The position numbers and the translations under genes were made by a program. From Pithys albifrons albifrons (taxonomy: Eukaryota; Chordata; Aves; Passeriformes; Thamnophilidae), in assembly GCF_047495875.1 (NCBI RefSeq), contig NC_092462.1:33364523-33428522 (forward strand): DNA of 64,000 bases, in the 5' to 3' direction. Below the pieces are notes generated by a model. The model was not told the DNA's origin and searched no databases. It worked only from the letters and a program-made list of their open reading frames with translations. Every line of letters begins with the position of its first letter. The first letter of the stretch is position 1. Below are positions 1 through 10,640 of this stretch, piece by piece.

Positions 1-1
1 A

Positions 2-2842
2 TGGGCTTTTGGAATAGCCACTGTACAGACAGAAGGGATTGAACAATTGAACTCATTGCCAGGTCTCTCAGAAAGTCCTTCTGCTGTTGGACTGTTGAAA
101 GTTGAGGAACAGCAAGTGCCAATTGCCACCACGACAGTGCACCGTCGGCAATACCGAACGAACCGTGATGCTGTGATCCCCATCCATAAGATGATCCGTG
201 AACTGGAGAGCCAAGGGGTGGTCAGCAAAACCCACTCACCCTTCAACAGCCCCATCTGGCCTGTGCATAAGTCTGATGGAGAATGGAGATTGACTGTGGA
301 CTATCGTGGCTTGAATGAAGTTACCCCACCGCTGAGTGCCGCTGTGCCGGACATGCTGGAGCTCCAGTATGAACTGGAGTCCAGGGCAGCAAAGTGGTAT
401 GCCACTATTGACATTGCTAATGCGTTCTTCTCCATTCCTCTGGCACCAGAGTGCAGGCCACAGTTTGCTTTTACCTGGAGGGGCGTGCAGTACACCTGGA
501 ACCGACTACCCCAGGGGTGGAAACACAGTCCCACCATCTGTCATGGACTGATCCAGACTGCACTGGAGAAGGGTGAGGCTCCAGAACACCTGCAATACAT
601 TGATGACATCATTGTGTGGGGGGACACAGCAGAAGAGGTTTTTCAGAAAGGAGAGAAAATCATCCAGATCCTTTTGGGAGCTGGCTTTGCCATCAAACGG
701 AGTAAGGTTAAGGGACCAGCCCAAGAGATCCAGTTCCTGGGAGTGAAGTGGCAGGATGGACGCCGTCAGATTCCAACAGAAGTCATCAATAAGATCACAG
801 CAATGTCTCCACCTACCAGCAAAAAGGAAACACAAGCCTTCCTGGGTGCCATAGGGTTCTGGAGGATGCATATCCCAGCATACAGTCAGATCGTAAGCCC
901 TCTCTACTTGGTAACCCGTAAGAAGAATGATTTCCACTGGGGCCCTGAGCAGCAACAAGCCTTTGACCAGATCAAGCATGAGATTGCTCAGGCTGTACCC
1001 CTTGGACCAGTCAGGACAGGACCAGACATACAGAACATGCTCTACTCCGCCGCCGGGAATAATGGCCTGTCTTGGAGCCTTTGGCAGAAGGTGCCTGGTG
1101 AGACTCGAGGCCGACCACTTGGATTCTGGAGCCGAGGCTACAGAGGATCTGAAGCCAACTATACCCCCACAGAGAAAGAGATCCTAGCCGCCTATGAAGG
1201 AGTTCAAGCCGCCTCAGAGGTGATTGGCACAGAAGCACAGCTGTTTCTGGCACCTCGACTACCAGTGCTGAAGTGGATGTTGTCAGGACAGGCTGCCTCT
1301 ACACATCACGCCACTGATGCTACCTGGAGCAAGTGGATTGCCCTGATTACGCAGCGCGCCCGTATAGGAAAATCAAATCGCCCTGGGATCCTGGAAATCA
1401 TCACAAACTGGCCTGAAGGTGAAAATTTTGGTCTAGCAGATGAAGAGGAAGAGCAGGTGACACGTGCGGAAGAAGCTCCACCATACAATCAATTGCCAAA
1501 AGAGGAAATACGCTACGCCCTTTTCACCGATGGCTCCTGTCGCATTGTAGGGACTAATCGCAAATGGAAAGCAGCTGTATGGAGTCCCACACGACAAGTT
1601 GCAGAAGCTACTGAAGGAGAAGGTGGGTCGAGTCAGTTTGCAGAGCTTAAAGCCGTGCAGTTGGCCCTGGACATTGCTGAACGAGAGAAATGGCCAAAGC
1701 TTTACCTCTACACCGACTCATGGATGGTGGCCAATGCTCTCTGGGGATGGTTAGACCGATGGAAGAAAACCAATTGGAAACGCAGAGGGAAACCCATCTG
1801 GGCTGCCGATATATGGCAAGATATTGCCACCCGAATAGAGAAGCTGATTGTGAGAGTCCGCCACGTAGACGCACACGTGCCCAAAAATCGGGCCAATGAG
1901 GAACATCTCAACAACCAACAGGCAGACCGAGCTGCGCAAGTGAAAGTATCACAGACAGATCTGGACTGGCAGCACAAGGGAGAGCTGTTCTTGGCTCGAT
2001 GGGCCCATGATGCCTCGGGCCATCAGGGCAGAGATGCCACTTATAAATGGGCACGAGACCGAGGGGTGGATTTAACCATGGACATTATCTCTCAGGTTAT
2101 CCACGACTGCGAGACATGTGCTGCCATTAAGCAGGCTAAGAGAGTGAAGCCCCTGTGGTATGGTGGACGCTGGGATAAGTATAAGTACGGGGAAGCCTGG
2201 CAGGTTGACTACATCACACTGCCACAGACCCGCCAAGGCAAGCGCTATGTGCTCACCATGGTGGAAGCAACCACAGGGTGGCTGGAGACACACCCAGTGC
2301 CTCACGCCACTGCTCGGAACACCATCCTAGGCCTGGAAAAACAAGTGCTGTGGCGACATGGCACCCCAGAACGAATTGAGTCAGATAATGGAACTCATTT
2401 CAAAAACAGCTTAGTTGCTACCTGGGCGAGAGAACATGGCATTGAGTGGGTGTATCATATCCCCTACCATGCACCAGCTGCCGGGAAAGTTGAGCGGTGT
2501 AATGGACTGTTGAAAACCACTTTGAAGGCGTTGGGTGGAGGGACTTTCAAACACTGGGATCAACACTTAGCAAAGGCTACATGGCTAGTCAACACTAGAG
2601 GCTCTGTCAATCGAGCCGGCCCTGCCCAATCAGAACCCCTTCACACTGTAGATGGAGACAAAGTCCCTGTAATACACCTGAGAGGTATGCTAGGGAAAAC
2701 AGTCTGGATCAACCCTGCCTCAGGCAAAGGCAAACCCATTCGTGGGGTTGTCTTTGCTCAAGGATCTGGTTCCACCTGGTGGGTGATGCAGGAAGATGGA
2801 GAGACACGATGTGTACCTCAAGGGGAACTTATCTCTGGGTAA
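2..2842 (+). CDS. pol: Endogenous retrovirus Pol (RT, RNase H, integrase), 5' end outside window
   Basis: The frame is open from base 2 to the TAA at 2840-2842. The true start lies upstream, so the TTG at 47 is not a real start. Numbering residues from base 47, the reverse transcriptase has D122 and a YIDD box at 184-187. RNase H has D495, E533, D557 and D627. The integrase has an H654/H659-C688/C691 zinc motif and a D721/D780/E816 triad with the classic 35-residue spacing between the last two. All these catalytic residues are present and there is no internal stop or frameshift. In retroviruses Pol copies genomic RNA into DNA and integrates it. No dUTPase domain follows the integrase and no env follows the stop. 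The close 3' LTR and lack of env fit an ERVL-like (class III) bird element; that class is inferred from layout and motif style and was not tested by phylogeny. Confidence 0.95.
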   Translation, partial: WAFGIATVQTEGIEQLNSLPGLSESPSAVGLLKVEEQQVPIATTTVHRRQYRTNRDAVIPIHKMIRELESQGVVSKTHSPFNSPIWPVHKSDGEWRLTVDYRGLNEVTPPLSAAVPDMLELQYELESRAAKWYATIDIANAFFSIPLAPECRPQFAFTWRGVQYTWNRLPQGWKHSPTICHGLIQTALEKGEAPEHLQYIDDIIVWGDTAEEVFQKGEKIIQILLGAGFAIKRSKVKGPAQEIQFLGVKWQDGRRQIPTEVINKITAMSPPTSKKETQAFLGAIGFWRMHIPAYSQIVSPLYLVTRKKNDFHWGPEQQQAFDQIKHEIAQAVPLGPVRTGPDIQNMLYSAAGNNGLSWSLWQKVPGETRGRPLGFWSRGYRGSEANYTPTEKEILAAYEGVQAASEVIGTEAQLFLAPRLPVLKWMLSGQAASTHHATDATWSKWIALITQRARIGKSNRPGILEIITNWPEGENFGLADEEEEQVTRAEEAPPYNQLPKEEIRYALFTDGSCRIVGTNRKWKAAVWSPTRQVAEATEGEGGSSQFAELKAVQLALDIAEREKWPKLYLYTDSWMVANALWGWLDRWKKTNWKRRGKPIWAADIWQDIATRIEKLIVRVRHVDAHVPKNRANEEHLNNQQADRAAQVKVSQTDLDWQHKGELFLARWAHDASGHQGRDATYKWARDRGVDLTMDIISQVIHDCETCAAIKQAKRVKPLWYGGRWDKYKYGEAWQVDYITLPQTRQGKRYVLTMVEATTGWLETHPVPHATARNTILGLEKQVLWRHGTPERIESDNGTHFKNSLVATWAREHGIEWVYHIPYHAPAAGKVERCNGLLKTTLKALGGGTFKHWDQHLAKATWLVNTRGSVNRAGPAQSEPLHTVDGDKVPVIHLRGMLGKTVWINPASGKGKPIRGVVFAQGSGSTWWVMQEDGETRCVPQGELISG

Positions 2843-2929
2843 ACGACTCATATTACTGTATTTGTAAACACTTAATTATTTGAAAGAAAATTTAAGTTTA
2901 ATGTAGAGTATCGGCATGGAAGAGAATTT

Positions 2930-2941
2930 AGGGGTGGATAA
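2930..2941 (+). promoter_or_regulatory. Polypurine tract (plus-strand primer site)
   Basis: The purine-rich AGGGGTGGATAA lies directly before the TG that opens the 3' LTR, 88 bases after the pol stop. This is where retroviral plus-strand DNA synthesis is primed. Its position, rather than its exact sequence, is the main support. Confidence 0.6.
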
Positions 2942-3390
2942 TGTTGTAGTTTGGGATTATTATGTAAATTCTCTCCCCTGCCACTTAACTGCCCAGGCCA
3001 GCGGTTAACAAAAGAAGCAGTTAACTGTGATCGCTGGGGTGGGGGCAGGTTTGTCTCTTTTGGTTTTTTTTTTTTTTTTTGGGATATTCTCCTCAGTCTT
3101 GGCTCGGCGGAACGGGGGAGTGGGGGCTCCAAGGAGGCAGGCTGCCCTGCTGGTTACTGCTGGGGTTTTCCCTGGCTGTCTTGCCGCTGCCTTCTTCGGA
3201 CGGCTGTTTTCCTGCCGTGCTGCTGCCTGCCTTGGATTTGCTGCTGGTTGCTCGTACCTCTCTGCTTCTTGGACGGGGAACACAGGGGGAAGAGACTGAG
3301 TCCATCTGAAAGCCCACTGCTCGTCTGTTTCGCTGGAGAGGGACTGAAACTCACTCTGCAGCCAGCCGGGTTGTGACAAGGACACTTAAG

Positions 3391-3397
3391 TATAACC
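3391..3397 (+). promoter_or_regulatory. Possible TATA box of the 3' LTR
   Basis: TATAACC follows the GC-rich U3 segment and precedes the polyadenylation signal by about 130 bases. The related inverted LTR has an A/T-rich counterpart at 10479-10486. Transcription from here is inferred. Confidence 0.3.
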
Positions 3398-3487
3398 TTT
3401 TCTCCCGGAGGAAAACCTGCTGGGTTTTGTTGTTGTTTTTTTTTTCTCTTATGGTGTTGGGGAAGTGGGTTGCACTAGTCTGTTTAC

Positions 3488-3508
3488 ATATATATATATA
3501 TATATATA
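3488..3508 (+). repeat. (AT)n microsatellite inside the LTR
   Basis: About ten AT units. At the matching place the inverted LTR (10361-10385) has an imperfect TATAGA-type run, so the dinucleotide tract probably expanded within this family. Confidence 0.9.
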
Positions 3509-3525
3509 GCAGTTATCCTTCTTGT

Positions 3526-3531
3526 ATTAAA
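3526..3531 (+). terminator. Polyadenylation signal ATTAAA of the 3' LTR
   Basis: ATTAAA is followed 25-45 bases on by a GT-rich stretch (GTGGTGTG...TTGTGG), as expected of a cleavage/polyadenylation site. The same hexamer is conserved in the related LTR at 10312-10317 on the other strand. Confidence 0.6.
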
Positions 3532-3635
3532 ATTCCTTTTCTTAAATTTGATAAAGAGTGGTGTGATTATTGTGGAGGAGGCCCCTCCCCTGCTTGTGGG
3601 TAAAACATTTTGGTTTTTCCCCTCAAACCGAGACA

Positions 3636-6600
3636 TTTTCACAGTTCAATGTGCATTAAATTAATATACATCATACATAATACATACTTTTTTTTGTGGA
3701 GACTTTCCTCTGGAAAGTTAGCAGTGTTGGAGATGTGGTGTGCTCCCATAGGAATCTTGGTATGGTACACTAAACAGGCCCATGGAGTGCACTGAATGTA
3801 CTTATCCCACATTATTAAAAGCCACAGTCAATTTGAACTGTACACTGAATAAATTTGGCTCTGTAAAAACCAGAGGGTTTCTAGGCATTTCTCAAAACCC
3901 CTAGGGGTAGGGAAGCAATCAAAGTAGGGGACTGTGGTTTGAATTTGAACACTTTGAATTTTACCTTTGCTCCAGACCAATTTGTACTTCAATCTGTACT
4001 CGGGTACCAGGGCGAGTGGAAAAGACAAGCTGTGCTGTATTTGTCGCTGGCACTGGGAAGGACATTGCAAGCTGAGGCACCCAACATTTTGGGTGTGCAA
4101 GTAGTCAGCATTGTCTAAGGCATTGCTTCAGGATGTTTGGCAGTGGAGATGCCATACTGCAAGGGGTCATGCTGGTGTGCTGTGCCGTGTCCAGTTCTGT
4201 CTTCAGAATCCCGTTGTCCATTTGCTATATACATATCCTTTGTGGAAAATTGTGCAGCACAGTGTGGAACAGTTATCTTCAGGAGAAATCATTGTACTCT
4301 GAGTCAAAGTCAAATTTCAACGTGAGTGGCAACGGGAGAAACTGTGGGTTCAATCAATAGAATCCCTGACTCCTCATTTCCATACCAATAATGATTCATT
4401 GTGTACCCAAATTCACTCTGTTTCTCAATTAAGAAGCTATGAATTGAAAACTGGCATTGACTTTTCAGAATACTGCAAGGAGTAGATCCTCTTGGGTTTT
4501 CATTCCTACTGCAACTGAGCAGTTCAGCCTTCAAAAATTTGTTTTGGCTTTTGAAGTAAGAACGTCATATCATTTTACAGTAGTGAGTGTTTCTTCCCAC
4601 TTGCAGCAATGTGGAAGTCACCACAGGGACCAAGATTGCTCAAGTGTGCAGCAAGAAAACTGTATCACGTTCATAAATCTCTAAGTCGAATCTGAAATAA
4701 AAGTCATGCAGCAAAACGGAAAATGAATTTTATTTTAAATCGAAACAGGGATCAGAAGATATAGCCTGGGATTTGGAAATGATTAAGTGTAAGATTCAGT
4801 TAAGAAGTTTCACCTCTCAAGAAAATATAAAGCAAACATTCTTATGCCTGACCTATAGATCTTTACTGTGTTCAGAATAATAAAATGACTGATCCAATCA
4901 CATATTGATGCAGAAGATCTTGGAGCATTTTTACTGAGACATGAGTCAATAATAGATTTTGTAGTTTTGGCTTTTCTTTTCTGGTTAGATCATGTTTTAG
5001 TTTCAGCTCCTCTCTCCCTGAATAGTAAGTCCTACTGGTAGATGTTGAAATGTGCTGAAGGCTGTGTTTCACCTTATCCTTCCTTACATCAATGAAAATC
5101 TTGTGTGAATTGAGTTTTCAGTCCTGAAGATCTGAGTGTACTTGTTTTATTTCTTGTCTTGTAGAGTGATGTTTAGTGAAGAAATTGAGGTTCAGAAGGG
5201 AATGTATTGAGTAAAATATGTAAATCCAATGCCCTAAGTGGATATAATTTGAAAACTAAATTAGCAGTGTTTCTAGTTCATTCAAATACTTGAAAGATTT
5301 TCAAAGCTAGCCTAATCCTGTCTTCCAGAGACTCTCCCCTACTACCAGCTACTAACCAGACTTTCCCTTCATTGTCTTGTTTTGTCACTCAGTACTTGAT
5401 TTTGAGGTTTGAAACATAGTTTTATTTAGTGCAGTTAAAATGACTTATTTATCTTCTCCAAATTTAAAAGTCTCACTGCTGGTAATGTTGCTGTATCTTG
5501 ACTAATGGTATGGGTAAATTCTTCTGCATCACAATTCCTATTTTTTCTATTTGCTTTGCTGGACTAAGGAAACAACTGATACTATGCTATAGCACACTCT
5601 GTAGAGTATGTTCAGGCAGCAGGAAAGGTATCCTGAGCACTAACATATAATCCTAAAATAACCCTGTACTTACTGTGCATGACTTATGCATAGCATAAAT
5701 TCCAGTGGGCAATTTGAATCTGGAAAAAGATGACAGAGAGTAACTTTTGCCATTTCCAAGTGGTGATGCTCATACTTGTAATGTGAAACATTGCTTCTTT
5801 TATTCATAGAGAAATCTGGTGGATTGAAGAAGTCTTCTCAGTCAGCTGACAAAGACAGAAATGCATGACTCAGCTATTAATTCCAGTCTCTGTCTCTCAC
5901 TGGGGCTTTTCACTGGCTAGTTCCTTCTCAGAAACAAAAAGATTAGGAGCTGAGGTTAGATTTGTAGATGTACACCCACAAACTGCACGGGGAAGCTTTT
6001 CCTATGGGGAGACAGGTTTTTGGGGAGGAGTGTCAAGGTCAGACATTTTGACCTTTAGGAACAGGAGACAACATTCCTTCCTGTGCATAGGATCCTTATG
6101 CTTTTTGAAAATTTCTCCACACTTTCTCTCCTGCCTTTACTTTTTCTGTTGTGATGAATTCTTATGACTGGAAGTGCATTTTATCAGCTGTTGTGCCCCA
6201 CTGAAGGGAAGTAGGGGAGAATTTTTAGCTCCTATTTTACGAAGTGCTTAGTGGGCAAAATTCTCCTTGCTTTGGCATTTTCCTGTGAATTGAGGCATTT
6301 GATATTACCTCTATTAAGCTTTGTAAGATTTAAAGCAGAATCACTGAAGCAGTGATCTCTGACTCTGAAGAAAACCTGTTCAAGTCAAAACTCTCCCCAA
6401 GAGCGTGATACATAGATTAGCAGATCTGTCAAAACTGGCTTCAATCCATCATTGGTCTTCCTAAAATTCACTTGTGTGTTATTTACCTTTCATTGACCTC
6501 TTACAAGTGCATGTCCACCGAAAAATTATACAAGAATCTAAAATTCAGCAAGTAATGATTTCAGTCATCTTGAGCTTCAACCTGACAACATGGGAATGTA

Positions 6601-7314
6601 GCAGCTTGGAAACTGCTGCTAGATTTAATGTTTTTTTCTAGCTATTTTATAGTAATTTACTGAAATATCAATGTTTGGGAATTGTTTTTTCCTGCACAAT
6701 AAAGAGCTAATGTAAATCCATATCATAGGAAAGGAAATCAAACAGAAATACCTGTTTTATCTTAATCTGAAAAGTAATAATACTAAAACATCCTGCTGCA
6801 TGAATTCTATATTTAAAAGACTCAAGCATCTGGAAATGAAGATGTCCTAGTGCTAAGTTTTTTTAATAAAATTTGGATCCTGGAGCAGGGAGGATGTGAA
6901 AAACTATGCTTAACTTCATGATGAATGAGGCACGTATTATTAATTAATGCTTGGGAAGATAATGGTTTAATGATGGCTTGCAAAGATCAAAGGGCATAAA
7001 TCTTCCAGGTTTCAATTCACATCAAATTTATACACACACTGAACTTTATCTGGAGAAGTAATGCCATGAAACTTGGTACTGAGGTTGGACAGGGGATTCT
7101 GAAAGTAATTCTGGAGATAATATTTCAAGATAAACTACTGTTTGGATTAAGAAGAAATATGAGTATTATGTTAACCTTGGTTTGCAATGTCCTTCATCAA
7201 ATTATCAATTTATTACTTTTGCTGCAGACATTTTCTTCTTTCATCTATACTCAGGTACCTCAAGAGGAAAGCTGCTGGAAGTGAATTGAGCCACCTAGTC
7301 TGAAATTAATTTGA
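3636..7314. other. AT-rich flanking DNA, nothing recognised
   Basis: Flank to the right of the retrovirus. Open frames here are short and start and stop at random. The segment 4000-4110 is somewhat richer in GC. I see no RNA gene, no repeat I recognise and no convincing exon. One weak splice-like segment at 4481-4558 is listed among the rejected items. Confidence 0.5.
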
Positions 7315-7396
7315 CTCTCCACTCTGAGTGGCAGGTTACACTAGAGGATATCCTGAAATCCCTTCCAACCTGAATTATTATACCATTCTGTTGTAC
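7315..7396 (+). mobile_element. CR1 LINE 3' tail fragment
   Basis: The sequence around 7335-7396 follows the order of the bird CR1 3' end: an ACTAGAGGATATCCTGA block, CCCTTCCAACCTGAATTATT at 7359-7378, then a degenerate ATTCTGTTG end. CR1 copies are normally 5'-truncated, and this one keeps only the tail. It is diverged and therefore old. The left limit is approximate. Confidence 0.75.
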
Positions 7397-9879
7397 TGAT
7401 GAGAGATCAGAACAGGGCTCAAGTAACAGGGGATGTATTTGAAATTTCAGGTACACTGGAAATGCAAACAGTTGCCACTGTACAGACAGAAGTAAAGTTG
7501 TACCTTCTAGCATTAAGGGACTGAAAAATCTAATGAAAATCTCCTGCTTTTCTGAGGAATCAAAAGAGAAGAAACAGATGGGACTGAATTAGGAAAGGAA
7601 AAAAAATCTATTTTGGTGCTTTAATCCACTAAAATATGTGTTCCCAAAAATGTAATAATAAAAGCTAAGAAACTTTATTTTAGGAGGAATAAGGTGCTAG
7701 CAGGTATTTTCTAAGTGCCAAGGTTACACTTGCCTGGAGAAGGGCAGCAGGGCAGTCAGAATCAGGTAGCCACAGAATGTTGCAGCAATGATTCTACACA
7801 CTAAAACTTATGCCAGTGCTGTTGAAATGTGTTCTCATGACTAGGAGTTCAGCTGCGCCTTGTAGGATGCAGGTAAGTTTCAGCTATGATTTCATATCTC
7901 ATCCTTTTTTTATCTCTTCCTTTCCTCTTGACTGGTATTGATGCCTTAGCTTTGTAAAAGCTAATTCCAGTATTTTTTTTTGCTCAGCCTGACCGACTCA
8001 CTCTCCGGTCAGTAGTCATCAGCACCTGTGCTTTGTGCACTGAACTGAATGACCTTTTCCCACCTACTCAGGACAAATCTTTTTTTCTGCTCAGCAGAGA
8101 CAGGCACTTTCTTCATCAACAGTGAACATGTCAATTTAAAGCTAAGTGGGAAAAGTGAACTCTGGCATCCAAGTTCCTGGAGGCAACCTTAATTTATATC
8201 CCAGCAAGTCATATGGAATTACAACACACTTTTATTTGAACAAAAAAGAATAGTTGCCATAGTTACAAAAAAAATAACAGGATACTATACAAAACTAGGA
8301 AATAAACCCCCTTATAATTAAATGACAAAATTACCAAAGTAAGAACAGCCCTTTCCTTTTGGTAACATTTTAAACAACAGAGCGGTGACATCATGCCAGG
8401 TGCAATTACATGTAATGGGAAATCTGACAGAATATTGATCCCTTTATGGAGTGCATACATAAACATATAGCTAGTGCATTTCCAAGTATGCCTCAGACAT
8501 ATTCCTGTAATCTTTCTAGAAACATTCATTTGCAAATAAACCAGTGCCTTTTCTCTTTTACATACAAGAAAATGTTTTCTTTCTGTGGGGAAAAGATATC
8601 TGATTTTTGTTACTTATTTTCAAAGCATGAAAAAGAAAGATTTTAAAAATTCTTGTGGACACTTTTTGGCTTTTTAATCTCTCTTGATATACTACATAAA
8701 TGGCTTGAATTTGCTGAGGGCTGTGCCACTGCCAAAGCTGGGGAATCCAGAGTTATGTAAACTTTGGCAACGTGGTTAAAGCAATTGGCATGATTCTGGT
8801 AGTTTGTGTTGATGGGAATCAGATATCTATGTATAACCATCTATGCTAGGATGGCTTCTTTCCACGGTACATGGGTGACTTGGATTTGGGTGGTGAAGAC
8901 TTATTGGAGAGTTTCCTCAGCAGTGTTTTCAGGACTAGGCAGTTCCCTAGACGAAAAGAAAGATGTTGACAAATCTACTCAGAGATTTAGGAATACAGGA
9001 AATTTCACAGTGTACAGACAAACAGTATGCTGACAAAGTCTGTTGAATGTATAAATATTTTTAAAAAAGGGCGGGCTAAATACAATTTAATATTACTTAA
9101 TTTCTTCCTTTCTTGGAGCTTGTCTTTGCATTCCAGAGAGCTTCCCTTCATTAGGAAGTGGCAGTATCAAGCTCACCTTTATGTGTTTATTTAAGATAGA
9201 TTTGTAACTGGCCTGTGCTTTTCCCTGCTTTGAAATTACTGTCTTCTTTTAGAGCAGTCAGGTCTTTAGAATAGAGTCATATAGATATCCTTTATAAGGT
9301 TTTCAAAGGTCACTATCTTTTTGAGAGGCATCATTATAAAACACTAGTCAAGATTCTAGGTTAGAACAGAAATACTGAAGCATATTAGTGTATCAAGATA
9401 AACAAAGGTGTGGAACTGTACTTTTTTGAGTCAATTTGTTAGCACAGAGCAACAATGACTGATTTTCTTGAAAGCTAATTAAATTTAATTGATGATGGTG
9501 GATATTGATTTCTTCTGGAGTCACTAAAAACTGGGTGAAAGAGTGCCCAGATAGACAAAATTTTTGAGGAGATTTCCACATCATGAGAAAAGCTCACCAG
9601 TCATAGTACTATCTGGGAATATGAGAGAGAGACACATGGTATTGTGCTCTCAGCAGGCACAGCAATAGTGCTTCTCTGAGTCTTTGGAAGCTGAAGGTAA
9701 GTTATCCAATCCTGAGCTGGTAAGCTTAGCTAATTCACAAAGCAAGGCAGAATGGACTCCAGTCTTTGCTCATAACAGGACAAGAGTCTTCCCTGTGCTA
9801 CTAATGTGTCCCTACAAAACAGATAGGATGCTCTGATGCTCGAAGGAGATGAAACCATGGTCCAGATCATGAAGAGAAG
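7397..9879. other. AT-rich DNA, nothing recognised
   Basis: No coding region, RNA gene or repeat that I can support. A splice-like acceptor on the minus strand near 9600 leads into a 63-codon open stretch (9393-9584), but the codon content is unremarkable and that length is expected by chance. Confidence 0.45.
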
Positions 9880-10180
9880 AATCAGACATCCAAAGGAACC
9901 TGGACAAACTTGAAAAGTGGACCCACCTCAAGAGTTTCAACAAGTCCAAGTGCTGCACCTGGGTCAGGGAATTCCCAAATATGAGTACATACTGGGAGAA
10001 GAAGTTATTGAGAGCTGGCCTGTGGGTAAGTAATTTGGGTATTCTTGTGGATGAAAAGCTGGACAAGAGCCAACAGTGTGTGCTTGCAGCCCAGACGGTC
10101 AATCTCATCCTCAGGCGCATTAAAAGCAGTGTGGGCAGCAGGTCGAGGGAGGTGATTCACCTCCTCTACTCTATGCATGA
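9880..10180 (+). mobile_element. CR1 LINE ORF2 fragment (region after the RT core)
   Basis: The sequence follows the well-known CR1 segment just after the reverse-transcriptase core: CCTGGACAAACTTGAAAAGTG, TTCAACAAGTCCAAGTGCTG, TGCACCTGGGTC, GTATTCTTGTGGATGAAAAG, and AGCAGGTCGAGGGAGGTGAT at 10137-10156. The reading frame is broken by stops, so it is a dead fragment. CR1 similarity stops about 30 bases before the LTR that starts at 10211, and no continuation is visible beyond that LTR, so both ends of this CR1 are truncated. Confidence 0.85.
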
Positions 10181-10311
10181 TAATCTGCATGGCGGTAAGT
10201 TTTTTCTCATTGTCTTAGTTTGAGGGAAAACCCAAAATGTTTACCAAAAAACCAGAGGAGAGGATTACGCCTCAATAGTCATGTCACTCATTAAATTTGA
10301 GAAAAGGGAAC

Positions 10312-10317
10312 TTTAAT
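10312..10317 (-). terminator. Polyadenylation signal ATTAAA of the inverted LTR
   Basis: TTTAAT on the plus strand reads ATTAAA on the minus strand, at the position equivalent to the signal in the related LTR at 3526. Confidence 0.5.
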
Positions 10318-10613
10318 TAGAAAATGGATATGAGAAGGATAACTGTTCTTAGGTACTTAGGTACTATATATAGATATAGATATAGCCGTAAACAGACCAG
10401 AGCAAACTACTCCCCCAGCATCAAATGTAAAAACAAAAGAGAACAACCCGTAAATGGTAGGTTCCTCCTGGAGCAGTCATATTTATGGACAGTGCCAGTG
10501 TCACACCTTGGCAGGCTGCGAGGTGAATTCTCAGTCTTTTCCCAGCAAGGCAGAGACAAAGGGTGAACACTCACATGGTACAGGATGGAGCCTTTTTCAT
10601 GGAGGAAAAGCAG

Positions 10614-10640
10614 ACTCTCTCTCCCTCTCTCTCTCTCTCC
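10614..10640. repeat. CT-rich simple repeat in LTR U3/R
   Basis: A run of CT/GA dinucleotides. A second, shorter one lies at 10774-10790. Both are inside the inverted LTR and absent from the relative at 2942, so they account for part of the length difference. Confidence 0.8.

Larger units (their letters stand above)
2942..3635 (+). mobile_element. 3' LTR of the endogenous retrovirus (about 694 bp)
   Basis: It starts TGTTGTAGTTTGGG and ends CTCAAACCGAGACA, so the ends are imperfect inverted repeats opening with TG and closing with CA. The last 170 bases align by eye with the reverse complement of the start of the inverted LTR at 10211, which confirms the right boundary independently. Inside are a T-tract near 3066-3080, a GC-rich U3/R part (3100-3370), a TATAA at 3391, an AT dinucleotide run, an ATTAAA polyadenylation signal at 3526 and a GT-rich stretch after it. 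The partner 5' LTR is outside the window, so LTR-LTR divergence and the target-site duplication cannot be checked. Confidence 0.88.

Noticed and set aside
2951..3385. Several 60-140-codon frames on both strands in the GC-rich part of the 3' LTR
   Set aside because: They overlap each other on both strands, cross a T-tract, and are explained by LTR composition.
4481..4558. Plus-strand splice-like segment with an open frame, donor GTAAGAAC
   Set aside because: The donor context is weak, no companion exon is visible, and such segments are frequent by chance.
9393..9600. Strong minus-strand acceptor followed by a 63-codon frame
   Set aside because: The open frame is not in register with the acceptor-proximal sequence (an early stop intervenes), and its length is within chance.
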